A stretch of DNA of 64,000 nt from Dyadobacter endophyticus. GTDB taxonomy: Bacteria; Bacteroidota; Bacteroidia; Cytophagales; Spirosomataceae. The stretch spans positions 372,001 to 436,000 of the forward strand of contig NZ_BMIA01000002.1 in assembly GCF_014641595.1 (NCBI RefSeq), read 5' to 3'. Within the stretch, counting starts at the first letter, position 1. Each line of letters opens with the position of its first letter. Shown piece after piece: positions 26,563 to 34,109 of the stretch. The position numbers and the translations under genes are program-made. The notes below the pieces were generated by a model, which was given only the letters and a program-made list of their open reading frames with translations, had not been told where the DNA came from and ran no database searches.

Positions 26563-28287
26563 ATGAAAGCATCATTACGCCTCCTGATCCCCGCTTTGCT
26601 ATTTGCTGTGAGCGTTCAATCCGCGAAATGCCAGACTCCCCGCATAGCAGCCAAAGTGGATTCACTATTTGCTGAATGGAACAAACCCGGAATGCCCGGC
26701 GCGGCCGTAGGTGTTGTGCATGGTGGCAAGCTTGTGTATGCCAAGGGATTCGGCGAGGCAGATGTGGAAACGGGTGCTAAAATAGGCTTCGGAACGATTT
26801 TTCATGTGGCCTCGGTGTCCAAACAGTTCACGGCGTACGCCATCGTACTCCTCGCTGAGCAAGGCAAGCTCTCACTCGACGACGATATCCGCAAACACAT
26901 TCCGGAAGTTCCCGATTTTGGCAAAACCATTACCATCCGGCACCTCCTCAACCACACCAGCGGCCTACGCGACCAGTGGAATTTGCTGGCAATGGCAGGT
27001 TGGCAACTCGACGACGTGATCACCAAACAGCACGTGATGAACCTCGTCACCCGCCAAAAAGAGCTGAATTTCGAACCCGGAAGTGCCTTTGCCTATTGCA
27101 ATACGGGCTACACTTTACTGGCCGAAGCCGCCAGCCGGGTGACGAAGCAACCTTTTGCCTATTGGATGGAGCGTAATGTATTCAAGCCGTTGGGCATGAA
27201 AAACACACAGTTTTTTGATAATCAGGAAGGTGTAGTAAAGGGTCGCGCCTACTCGTTTCACCGTACACCCGGTGCAATCGGGTCTACCATGTTCAGCAAG
27301 AGCATATTGAGCTATGGCAACGTCGGCGCTACGAGCCTTTTTACAACCGTCGACGACCTGGCGCTCTGGATCAACAATTTCCGCAACCCGCAAGTAGGCA
27401 GCCCTGCGATCATGAAGCAAATGCTGGAACGCGGCCGGCTCACCAAAGGCGACACGCTTCCCTATGCATCGGGGCTCATTCACGGAAAATACAAGAGCCT
27501 CGCCTATTACGGCCACGACGGTGCCGACGCAGGTTTCCGCTCGTCGCTGTTATATTTTCCGAAGGAAGATTACGGCTTCATCGTACTGAGCAATCAGGCC
27601 GAATTCAACCCACCTAAAAAGAACCTCGAGATGGCTGATTTGTATTTATCCTCTTTTATAAAAGAAGATAAACCTGCCTCTGAAACTCCAAAACCGGCCA
27701 CATCCGGCAACTACGCATTCGACTCGACCCTCTTCCGCGCCTATGCCGGCTCCTACTCATTGGATGAGGCACCGGGCTTTGTATTAAAATTCTGGCGCGA
27801 TGGTGCCAACTATTATACCCAGGCCTCGGGACAGCCATCGGCAGCGATATTCCCGTCGTCAGACTCGACCTTTTTCCTCAAAGTCGTGGAGGCGTCTGTT
27901 GTGTTTCACAAGGCCAAAGATGGCAAGGTTAGCCGCATTACTTTAAAACAAAACGGAGACCACCCAGGTACGAGGGTCGATACCCAGGATTCTGCGGTAA
28001 TTGATCCTGCCCAACTCGCTGGCCAATATTACAGCCCCGAACTTGAAACCATCTACACCATTTCCAAAAAGGGTGATGCGTTGAAGCTCATCCATGTACA
28101 CCACGGCGAGGTTGATCTGAAAACTGTGGGTAAAGACAAGCTTAATGCACCCTGGTGGTTTGTTCAGAATATCGACGTTGTCCGCAATCCCTCCGGTACC
28201 ATCACCGGCATCAAAATGTCGAATGGCCGGGTGGTGAACTTATGGTTTAAAAAGCTACCGGACGACTTTGCTGCAAACGGCAGGTAA
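26563..28287 (+). CDS. Secreted beta-lactamase-fold serine hydrolase
   Basis: 574 residues from the ATG at 26563, giving a signal peptide ending in SAKCQ. The class C/penicillin-binding fold shows Ser84-x-x-Lys87 in ASVSKQF, Tyr178-Cys-Asn180 in AYCNTGY and a late GHDGADAGFRS stretch in place of the KTG triad. A C-terminal region of about 170 residues looks like a DUF3471-type lipocalin module. Members include esterases and D-amino peptidases, and resistance to beta-lactams cannot be inferred. It lies between imuA and imuB. Confidence 0.82.
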   Translation: MKASLRLLIPALLFAVSVQSAKCQTPRIAAKVDSLFAEWNKPGMPGAAVGVVHGGKLVYAKGFGEADVETGAKIGFGTIFHVASVSKQFTAYAIVLLAEQGKLSLDDDIRKHIPEVPDFGKTITIRHLLNHTSGLRDQWNLLAMAGWQLDDVITKQHVMNLVTRQKELNFEPGSAFAYCNTGYTLLAEAASRVTKQPFAYWMERNVFKPLGMKNTQFFDNQEGVVKGRAYSFHRTPGAIGSTMFSKSILSYGNVGATSLFTTVDDLALWINNFRNPQVGSPAIMKQMLERGRLTKGDTLPYASGLIHGKYKSLAYYGHDGADAGFRSSLLYFPKEDYGFIVLSNQAEFNPPKKNLEMADLYLSSFIKEDKPASETPKPATSGNYAFDSTLFRAYAGSYSLDEAPGFVLKFWRDGANYYTQASGQPSAAIFPSSDSTFFLKVVEASVVFHKAKDGKVSRITLKQNGDHPGTRVDTQDSAVIDPAQLAGQYYSPELETIYTISKKGDALKLIHVHHGEVDLKTVGKDKLNAPWWFVQNIDVVRNPSGTITGIKMSNGRVVNLWFKKLPDDFAANGR

Positions 28288-28301
28288 TGTGCAAGGGGTT
28301 G

Positions 28302-29174
28302 CTATTTACCTATTTGTCTTTTAAAGAAGTTCCACGATTCCTCGAACATATCGAAATCAGTCACAAACTCATGCTTGCCATTGACCACTTTTAACAGCGT
28401 CACTTCCGGCTTGCCTTTTCTTCGATAGGTATATTTTTCGACCGTGATATTGTTGGAAGTATCGCCATCCGGCATGACAGACATCGCAGGTTCTCCGGCA
28501 TAGCCATCCAGTTTCGCCCAATACTGGAACGACTGGTCCGTGGACCGTACTGTTCCCAATGTAACGCCAGGCGTTTTCACCTCGCCGCCATTGTAGGGAT
28601 TGGTCTGATCGGCCGTCCCGTTCGTGATCATGACCGGAATCGGCATATTCATCGGCGAACAATCCATATTATCATCGGTTGGCAGGTTCGCTACCACCGC
28701 CGAAACCGCACGGATTTTCCCAGGCATCGTGAGTGCAAGCTTGTACGACATATGCCCACCGCCCGAAAAACCTGTTGCAAAAACCTGTTTCTTATTGATC
28801 TTATATTTGGAAACAAAAAGGCTGATCAGCGCTTCAAAAAATGCTTCTTCATTTAGGTTCTGGACATTAGCTACGGCCGTGGAAGCCTTACGGCACTCAT
28901 TCCAATACCTCTTATATCCGCCGGGGTACACTACTACCACATTATCCGACTCCGAATGCGATTCCAGCTTCGCTCCCCTACGCACCAACCCCAGCGGCTC
29001 CCCACCCGAGCCATGCATCACAAACACCAGACTAGCGCCAGGCTTTACTTTAACAGTCGGGTTATAGGCATACACACGGTAATGGCCTTCGATCAACAAC
29101 GAATCGAGGACGTGTTGCGCATCGGCTGCTAATGCGGAAAGGATAAATAATGCGGAAAGAAACTGCTTGAACAT
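28302..29174 (-). CDS. Secreted PHB depolymerase/feruloyl esterase-like hydrolase
   Basis: 290 residues from the ATG at 29174 with a signal peptide ending ADAQ. The alpha/beta hydrolase is of the LpqC/PHB depolymerase type: LVFVMHGSGGEP, nucleophile in ATGFSGGGHMSYKLA, an acid in TNGTADQTNPYNGG and His in VVNGKHEF. WNECRKAST resembles the conserved Cys of this group. Probably acts on polyester or ester-linked plant polysaccharide outside the cytoplasm. Convergent with the beta-lactamase-like gene. Confidence 0.8.
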   Translation of the reverse strand: MFKQFLSALFILSALAADAQHVLDSLLIEGHYRVYAYNPTVKVKPGASLVFVMHGSGGEPLGLVRRGAKLESHSESDNVVVVYPGGYKRYWNECRKASTAVANVQNLNEEAFFEALISLFVSKYKINKKQVFATGFSGGGHMSYKLALTMPGKIRAVSAVVANLPTDDNMDCSPMNMPIPVMITNGTADQTNPYNGGEVKTPGVTLGTVRSTDQSFQYWAKLDGYAGEPAMSVMPDGDTSNNITVEKYTYRRKGKPEVTLLKVVNGKHEFVTDFDMFEESWNFFKRQIGK

Positions 29175-29271
29175 GGATCGTAAAATTGGATTTTGTTCTT
29201 GCAAGTTACATTGTGTGCGGGAGATTCAGGATTAAAAATGGTTGTAAAATACTTTCCCGAATGCAAGCCCG

Positions 29272-29664
29272 TCAAATCCGGCTTTCAAACATCCACACAT
29301 GCCCGAACGGATCCTCCACATCGCCTTGCCGGTAGCCGTAATCATAGTCCTGGGCCGGTGAAATAACTTTTGCCCCTGCCGCAACAGCGCTTGTCATATA
29401 CGCATCGACATTCTGGACAAACAACCCGATCGTCACAGTAGAGCCCTGATGGCGCAGCGGGCTGAATGACGTTCGGCTACGCGTCTCTTCGTGCAAATGG
29501 AAAATAGCGCCGTTGATGGAAAGCTCCGAAACGTGGATCGTTCCATCATCATTGCTATAACGACGAAGTTCCACGGCGCCAAGCCCGTTGATATAAAAAT
29601 CGACATCCCTAATGCCATTGGGAATATAAAGTTGTGGTGCAAAAGTTGGAGTAGCTGTTTCCAT
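29272..29664 (-). CDS. VOC family protein (glyoxalase-like)
   Basis: 130 residues. The typical opening QLYIPNGIRDVDFYINGLGAVE and closing YGYRQGDVEDPFGHVWMFE place it in the bleomycin-resistance/glyoxalase branch of the VOC superfamily. Conserved His and Glu residues suggest metal binding, but no reaction can be assigned. It is on the same strand as the secreted hypothetical gene upstream and may be co-transcribed with it. Confidence 0.82.
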   Translation of the reverse strand: METATPTFAPQLYIPNGIRDVDFYINGLGAVELRRYSNDDGTIHVSELSINGAIFHLHEETRSRTSFSPLRHQGSTVTIGLFVQNVDAYMTSAVAAGAKVISPAQDYDYGYRQGDVEDPFGHVWMFESRI

Positions 29665-29703
29665 AGCCTGAATTTTACTTATACAATATGCCGTATTTTC
29701 CCT

Positions 29704-29859
29704 TCATGCCTTATTATTCGGGATACTCACCTCAATCGGCGCGCTGCTTTTGCGCATTTCGGACACCCCATCCAAAACTCCTTCGCATACGCGCAGCGCG
29801 TTGTCGGTGGGTTTCGTAACGATCCGGTTCGCTTTCCATGTCGCTCGTTCAGGTTTCAC
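29704..29859 (-). CDS. Possible 51-residue ORF coupled to the upstream gene
   Basis: A GTG at 29859 overlaps the TGA stop of the upstream gene (GTGA), and the frame is open for 51 codons to a TGA at 29704. No domain is seen, and the other two frames also look protein-like in this GC-rich stretch. The overlap is the only support. It may equally be the remnant of a lost gene. Confidence 0.2.
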   Translation of the reverse strand: MKPERATWKANRIVTKPTDNALRVCEGVLDGVSEMRKSSAPIEVSIPNNKA

Positions 29860-30464
29860 TTTTTAATGGTAATCTCAGGTATCGCTGCCTTTGCCACATC
29901 CGCGACAAGCGTCTTGCGTTCTGCTTTCAGCCGTGCCAAAAATGGCTGTATATCTTTGCCATATGCACGGTTACTGAGTGCATAAAGCACGACTCCCTTT
30001 TGCCCCGACTTGGCTGTAACTGCCTTAAAACGATACAAATCGTGCTCATAAATACTTTTTGCATCATCGGCAGCTGTCTGCCCGAGCAGGCAATCGATGA
30101 TCTTTTCGCCGGTGGCGGCGTTGGCTATCACTTCATAGTTGACGTCCAGCGTCTTTTTCAACTGTTCCAATTCACGAAGCTTAGTCCGAACGGCGTCATC
30201 AACGCTTGCCGCCGCGATCACAAAATCGATGGTAATCATTGATTTGTAATTGGGAAAACCATCGCCGGCCACCAGGTATTCCTGTTTATAAAGCGAAGCA
30301 TCGGGATGAGAGGCCCAGATTAGCTGGTAACTTTTCTTTTGGAACGCGATAGGTCCCGGAATGCCCAGATAATTGACCACCGGCTTATTATTTTGCCCAA
30401 AACCCTGAACAGAAGCCAGCAGAGACGCTACTACCAGCGGAATCAATCGAATCATTGTTTTCAT
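29856..30464 (-). CDS. Secreted hypothetical protein
   Basis: 202 residues with a signal peptide ending GFGQ at residue 24. The mature part has a mixed alpha/beta pattern, including ASHPDASLYKQEYLVAGDGFPNYKSM and the helical VRTKLRELEQLKKTLDV. No motif is recognised. It was probably exported to the periplasm. It precedes a VOC gene on the same strand. Family unknown. Confidence 0.6.
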   Translation of the reverse strand: MKTMIRLIPLVVASLLASVQGFGQNNKPVVNYLGIPGPIAFQKKSYQLIWASHPDASLYKQEYLVAGDGFPNYKSMITIDFVIAAASVDDAVRTKLRELEQLKKTLDVNYEVIANAATGEKIIDCLLGQTAADDAKSIYEHDLYRFKAVTAKSGQKGVVLYALSNRAYGKDIQPFLARLKAERKTLVADVAKAAIPEITIKK

Positions 30465-30634
30465 GCGTGTATGGATGGATGTACCAATGAAGAATGTGAA
30501 GTCGGCCCGTCCGGCGCGAACCGTCTCGCAAACTTATCATGTCCTTTGCCCAAACACAAAGCCCGAAAGTCTACAATGGCCTGCTAACCTCCCTGAACCA
30601 CAATATTTTGAGTTAACGGCACATTCAAAGTACA

Positions 30635-31144
30635 CTACCCCTGAACCTTGGCCAGGAAAGTATCCAGCTGTCTCCATGTACCTTCATAGCCCTGGTTCAT
30701 GCTTGCATTAAGTTCTGCAAAGGTTTTCTCCTGTTCGGTCGTTGCATTTACCGGCTCGGCATACAGCGTCAAAGTGGTAATGCCATCAGCTTCGCTCAAA
30801 GTGATGTGGTTATACACTTCCAGGGGAAAATCGAACGGGAATGGCGACGAAGTGATATTACCCTCGGGATCCGTAAAAGAGCTCAGAAATTCAATAGAAT
30901 CCGGTTGTTGGATTTTCTGGTAACGGAAAAGCGCCCACATAAGCATACCGCCACTGTCGAGCTTGTAGTGGGTTCTTCCGCCTTCACGGAAATCAAAACT
31001 TAGAAGCGTGAGCGCCGACCCTGCCGGCCCCCACCACTCCGCAAACGCCTCCTCGGAAGCGTAGGCATCGAATACAAGTGATTTCGGCGCTTTAAACTGG
31101 CGCACGATTTTAAGTTCTGCTTTTTTTGATACCTGGTTTTCCAT
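30635..31144 (-). CDS. SRPBCC domain protein (AHSA1-like)
   Basis: 169 residues. VRQFKAPKSLVFDAYASEEAFAEWWGPAG carries the WWGP signature of the Aha1-C group, and the C-terminal helix is LNASMNQGYEGTWRQLDTFLA. The ligand is unknown. The start is 2 bp after the stop of the ArsR gene, so it is the second gene of that operon. It resembles the SRPBCC gene at 9444, although the sequence match is limited to the family signatures. Confidence 0.85.
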   Translation of the reverse strand: MENQVSKKAELKIVRQFKAPKSLVFDAYASEEAFAEWWGPAGSALTLLSFDFREGGRTHYKLDSGGMLMWALFRYQKIQQPDSIEFLSSFTDPEGNITSSPFPFDFPLEVYNHITLSEADGITTLTLYAEPVNATTEQEKTFAELNASMNQGYEGTWRQLDTFLAKVQG

Positions 31145-31146
31145 TT

Positions 31147-31488
31147 TTACTGATCGGATTGATTGTTGTTTTGAATTCGGTTCAGATAATGATCAAGCGA
31201 GTCGAACTGCGTATTCCAGAACTGCCGGTACTGATCGACCCAGTTAGAAACCTCTTTTAAGGTATCCAGCTTGGCCTCACAATACCGCTCCCGCCCTTCC
31301 TGCCGTACCAGTACTATCCCGCACTCCATTAAAATTTTAATGTGCTGGGAAACAGCCGGCCTGCTAATCGAAAAGTTTTCTGCGATGGCATTCAGGTTCA
31401 TGGATTGATAGGCGATCAAATTGATAATCTGCCGGCGGGTAGGATCTGCAATCGCCTGAAAAACATCTCTTCTTGCTTCAACGGACAT
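31147..31488 (-). CDS. ArsR-type winged-helix repressor
   Basis: 113 residues from the ATG at 31488 (MSVEARRDVFQAIADPTRRQ). The helix-turn-helix is LNAIAENFSISRPAVSQHIKIL, with the wing VLVRQEGRERYCEA. It is clearly paralogous to the ArsR gene at 9904 and lacks a Cys metal site. Head gene of a two-gene operon with an SRPBCC partner; its promoter repeats the architecture of the first one. Autorepression is likely. Confidence 0.88.
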   Translation of the reverse strand: MSVEARRDVFQAIADPTRRQIINLIAYQSMNLNAIAENFSISRPAVSQHIKILMECGIVLVRQEGRERYCEAKLDTLKEVSNWVDQYRQFWNTQFDSLDHYLNRIQNNNQSDQ

Positions 31489-31492
31489 ATAT

Positions 31493-31540
31493 GTAAGTAT
31501 TTGCTTACGCAATATTATATGTAAGCAAATACTTACGCAA
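31493..31540 (-). promoter_or_regulatory. Promoter with two ArsR operator half-palindromes
   Basis: GTAAGTATTTGCTTAC at 31493-31508 and its exact reverse complement GTAAGCAAATACTTAC at 31521-31536 flank a TAATATTG box (31517-31510 on the minus strand), 20 nt after TTG (31540-31538). The arrangement of operator within spacer and operator after the -7 box matches that at 10242-10287. The function is inferred. Confidence 0.72.
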
Positions 31541-31590
31541 ATTTTTGAAGCGGAATTTTTCCAAAACTTTTACAATCAATAGAAACCGGG

Positions 31591-32415
31591 CTATTTGAGC
31601 CGTTTTTTGCCTCTGTCCAGCTTCTTGATATTCTCTACAATCGGAAGGTGCTCGGGCATTGTACCGCCAAGCTCTTGAATAGTCTGCCGTACCTTGGCAC
31701 CAACCTCGAAATGTGTTTGATTCGCTTTGTCTCTGCCGACGATATTTTCACGCCTCAACTTATCGTCAGTCTGCGTGGCGCGAAAAACATTGGCAGCCAA
31801 TTCGGAACTACCCATGTGATCAGGCAGGTTCTGGCTCTTTTTCAAGCCCTTCTTCTCCCGAATCGATTTCGCATCGAGCCCTCCATACAAGCCCATGTAG
31901 CCATGGTTCTGGAATATCGCATAGTCGATCGGTTCAATAACGCCGGCCGTTTTAGCAGCTTCTGCCAGAAGGAGATTATTCCTGGTTAGCTCACCTCGAA
32001 GAAAAATGCGCTTTTCGTACTCGGTATTCAACTGATTGTACTCCTCCATTTGCCTGATTTCCTGCAAACGGGTTTGTACTGCGAAATACGTTTGCCCCAA
32101 TGCAACCACTTCTTTCGCCGGATCTGCATTCTGGACGATGAGGTAACAGGCATAACGGGATAGTTTCGCACTTTCCAGTTCGCGGTTTGCTCCTGAACCA
32201 ATGACAACCATTTCGTGCAAATGCACGAAATGGTTGTCGACTAGTTGACCACTTTGTTGACAGGCCTCTTTCGCCTTCTTAATAACTGGTTTAAAATTCC
32301 GGTACTCCGTGTATTCCAGCACTTTTGCCAAATCTCTGGCACTCCAGAACTCGTTACCGTTGTCGTCTGATTTTCTGATTTGCTCGAAGAGCGAGGGACC
32401 TTGTTGTGAAGTCAT
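31591..32415 (-). CDS. dinD: DNA damage-inducible protein D (DinD)
   Basis: 274 residues from the ATG at 32415, the length of E. coli DinD. The Bro-N-like N-terminus is FWSARDLAKVLEYTEYRNF, and the C-terminal part has the hallmark IFQNHGYMGLYGGLDAKSI and MGSSELAANVFRATQTDDKLR. In E. coli, DinD is SOS-induced and affects RecA filaments. It is divergent from imuB across a 147-bp region that carries a palindrome of the imuA type, so joint control with the mutasome genes is plausible. Confidence 0.88.
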   Translation of the reverse strand: MTSQQGPSLFEQIRKSDDNGNEFWSARDLAKVLEYTEYRNFKPVIKKAKEACQQSGQLVDNHFVHLHEMVVIGSGANRELESAKLSRYACYLIVQNADPAKEVVALGQTYFAVQTRLQEIRQMEEYNQLNTEYEKRIFLRGELTRNNLLLAEAAKTAGVIEPIDYAIFQNHGYMGLYGGLDAKSIREKKGLKKSQNLPDHMGSSELAANVFRATQTDDKLRRENIVGRDKANQTHFEVGAKVRQTIQELGGTMPEHLPIVENIKKLDRGKKRLK

Positions 32416-32511
32416 AACATTCAATTTTTAAGTGTGTAAAATGATTTCAACAAAGCAAAAAAATTGCTGGCACTTTTCAAATAATTTTGATATTATTGTT
32501 ACCTATTTTAA

Positions 32512-32526
32512 GATATTAATAATATC
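32512..32526. promoter_or_regulatory. Palindrome between dinD and imuB
   Basis: GATATT-AAT-AATATC is a perfect inverted repeat with the same core as the imuA site, and its right flank AATATCAATAA is identical over 11 nt. Another half-site, TTGATATT, lies at 32487-32494. A TAATTTTG box at 32482-32489 may be the imuB -7 element. The operator role is inferred. Confidence 0.6.
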
Positions 32527-32562
32527 AATAATTCACAACAACTTCATCCACAATACGTATAA

Positions 32563-34074
32563 ATGCTTGCGCGATTCATTTCCATATGGTTCCCAAACCT
32601 TGCTACGGATCACCAGATCCGCGTCAGGCCGGAGCTGTACGGTCTCGAATTTGCCCTTTCGGTGCCCGAACGTGGCCGCATGCTGGTAAGGGCGGTGAGT
32701 GCCGAGGCCGGGGCATTGGGTATCGAAACGGGTATGGTTGTAGCGGATGCCCGGGCTATTTTACCTTCTCTTATTGTGCTGGACCATGAAGCGGAAGTTA
32801 CCCGGCTAGCATTGCAGGCGCTGGCCGAATGGTGCCTGCGCTACACGCCGACCGTCGCATTGCATGCGCCCGATGGGCTGGTCCTGGATGTGACAGGTTG
32901 CGCATATCTTTGGGGTGGCGAGCACGCATATATGCATGACCTCACCGCCAGGCTTACCCAAGCCGGATACACAGTACGTGCCGCAATGGCGGATACGGTC
33001 GGGCTGGCGTGGGCTCATGCACATTTCGGGCGTCCCGGGGCCATTGTGCCAAGTGGTGAGCAGCATAATGCACTGCTAAAACTTCCTCCCGCAGCTCTGC
33101 GCCTTGCACCCGAAACGCTGGAAAAAATGCAAAAGCTGGGTTTTTATCATATCAACAATTTCATCGGAATACCCCCCAGAATGCTTCGCCGGCGTTTTGG
33201 GGATGACATGCTGGATAAGCTGAACAAGGCGCTGGGATACTCCCAGGAATTTATCGAACCGATCCGTCAGGCTGTCCCTTACCAGGAACGGCTTCCCTGC
33301 CTGGAACCCATCGTGACGGCCACAGGTATTGAAATAGCACTGCAAAAACTGTTGGAAACGCTTTGTGGCCGCCTCATGAAAGAGGGCAAGGGGCTTCGCA
33401 AGAGCATTTTGAGCTGCTTCCGTGTGGATGGGAAAATGCAGCAAATCGACATTGTGACTAACCGGGCCTCGCATCACGTCAAACACCTTTTCAGGCTTTT
33501 TGAACTCAAAATCAAGACCATTGCCCCGGGTTTTGGTATCGAGTTGTTCCTGCTCGAAGCACCTGAGGTAGAGGATATGACCGCTACGCAGGAAACGATG
33601 TGGGACACCGCCGGCGGTTTTGAAAATGCCGCCATTACCGAATTACTCGATGCCGTAGCCGGGCGTGCGGGCACCGAAACCATTCAGCGGTATTTGCCCG
33701 ACGAACACCACTGGCCGGAAAGGTCTGTAAAAGTGGTTGCCTCCCTACGTCAGAAGCCGGAAACCAGCTGGCGTACCGACCGGCAAAGGCCCGTTTTTCT
33801 GCTTCCCAAACCCGAAATCATAGAAGTGACCGCCCCGGTTCCCGATTACCCTCCAACCGGTTTCCGGTACAAGGGGAAAGTGCATTATATCAAAAAGTCG
33901 GAAGGCCCCGAGCGCATCGAGCAGGAATGGTGGCTGCAACGAGGCCTCCATCGCGACTATTATACATTGGAAAATCAGGAAGGGCAACGTTACTGGGTTT
34001 TCAGGCTGGGTCCGTATTCGGAAGAAAAGGAAGAAGACCTTCCCAAATGGTTTATACATGGCTTCTTTGCCTGA
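32563..34074 (+). CDS. imuB: ImuB, inactive Y-family polymerase-like protein
   Basis: 503 residues of Y-family layout with helix-hairpin-helix and little-finger regions (the LPPAALRLAPETLEKMQKLGF stretch through MLRRRFGDDMLDKL). Catalytic acids of polymerase IV are lost: the first-strand Asp is replaced in FISIWFPNLATD, and the Asp-Glu pair becomes Asp104-Gly105 in PDGLVLDVTG. This is the pattern of ImuB, an adaptor that links DnaE2 and the sliding clamp. The gene is 35 bp before dnaE2 and likely co-transcribed with it. Confidence 0.85.
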   Translation: MLARFISIWFPNLATDHQIRVRPELYGLEFALSVPERGRMLVRAVSAEAGALGIETGMVVADARAILPSLIVLDHEAEVTRLALQALAEWCLRYTPTVALHAPDGLVLDVTGCAYLWGGEHAYMHDLTARLTQAGYTVRAAMADTVGLAWAHAHFGRPGAIVPSGEQHNALLKLPPAALRLAPETLEKMQKLGFYHINNFIGIPPRMLRRRFGDDMLDKLNKALGYSQEFIEPIRQAVPYQERLPCLEPIVTATGIEIALQKLLETLCGRLMKEGKGLRKSILSCFRVDGKMQQIDIVTNRASHHVKHLFRLFELKIKTIAPGFGIELFLLEAPEVEDMTATQETMWDTAGGFENAAITELLDAVAGRAGTETIQRYLPDEHHWPERSVKVVASLRQKPETSWRTDRQRPVFLLPKPEIIEVTAPVPDYPPTGFRYKGKVHYIKKSEGPERIEQEWWLQRGLHRDYYTLENQEGQRYWVFRLGPYSEEKEEDLPKWFIHGFFA

Positions 34075-34109
34075 ATACAGTCTGTTAGGCCAGATTACAC
34101 TTCATCATC

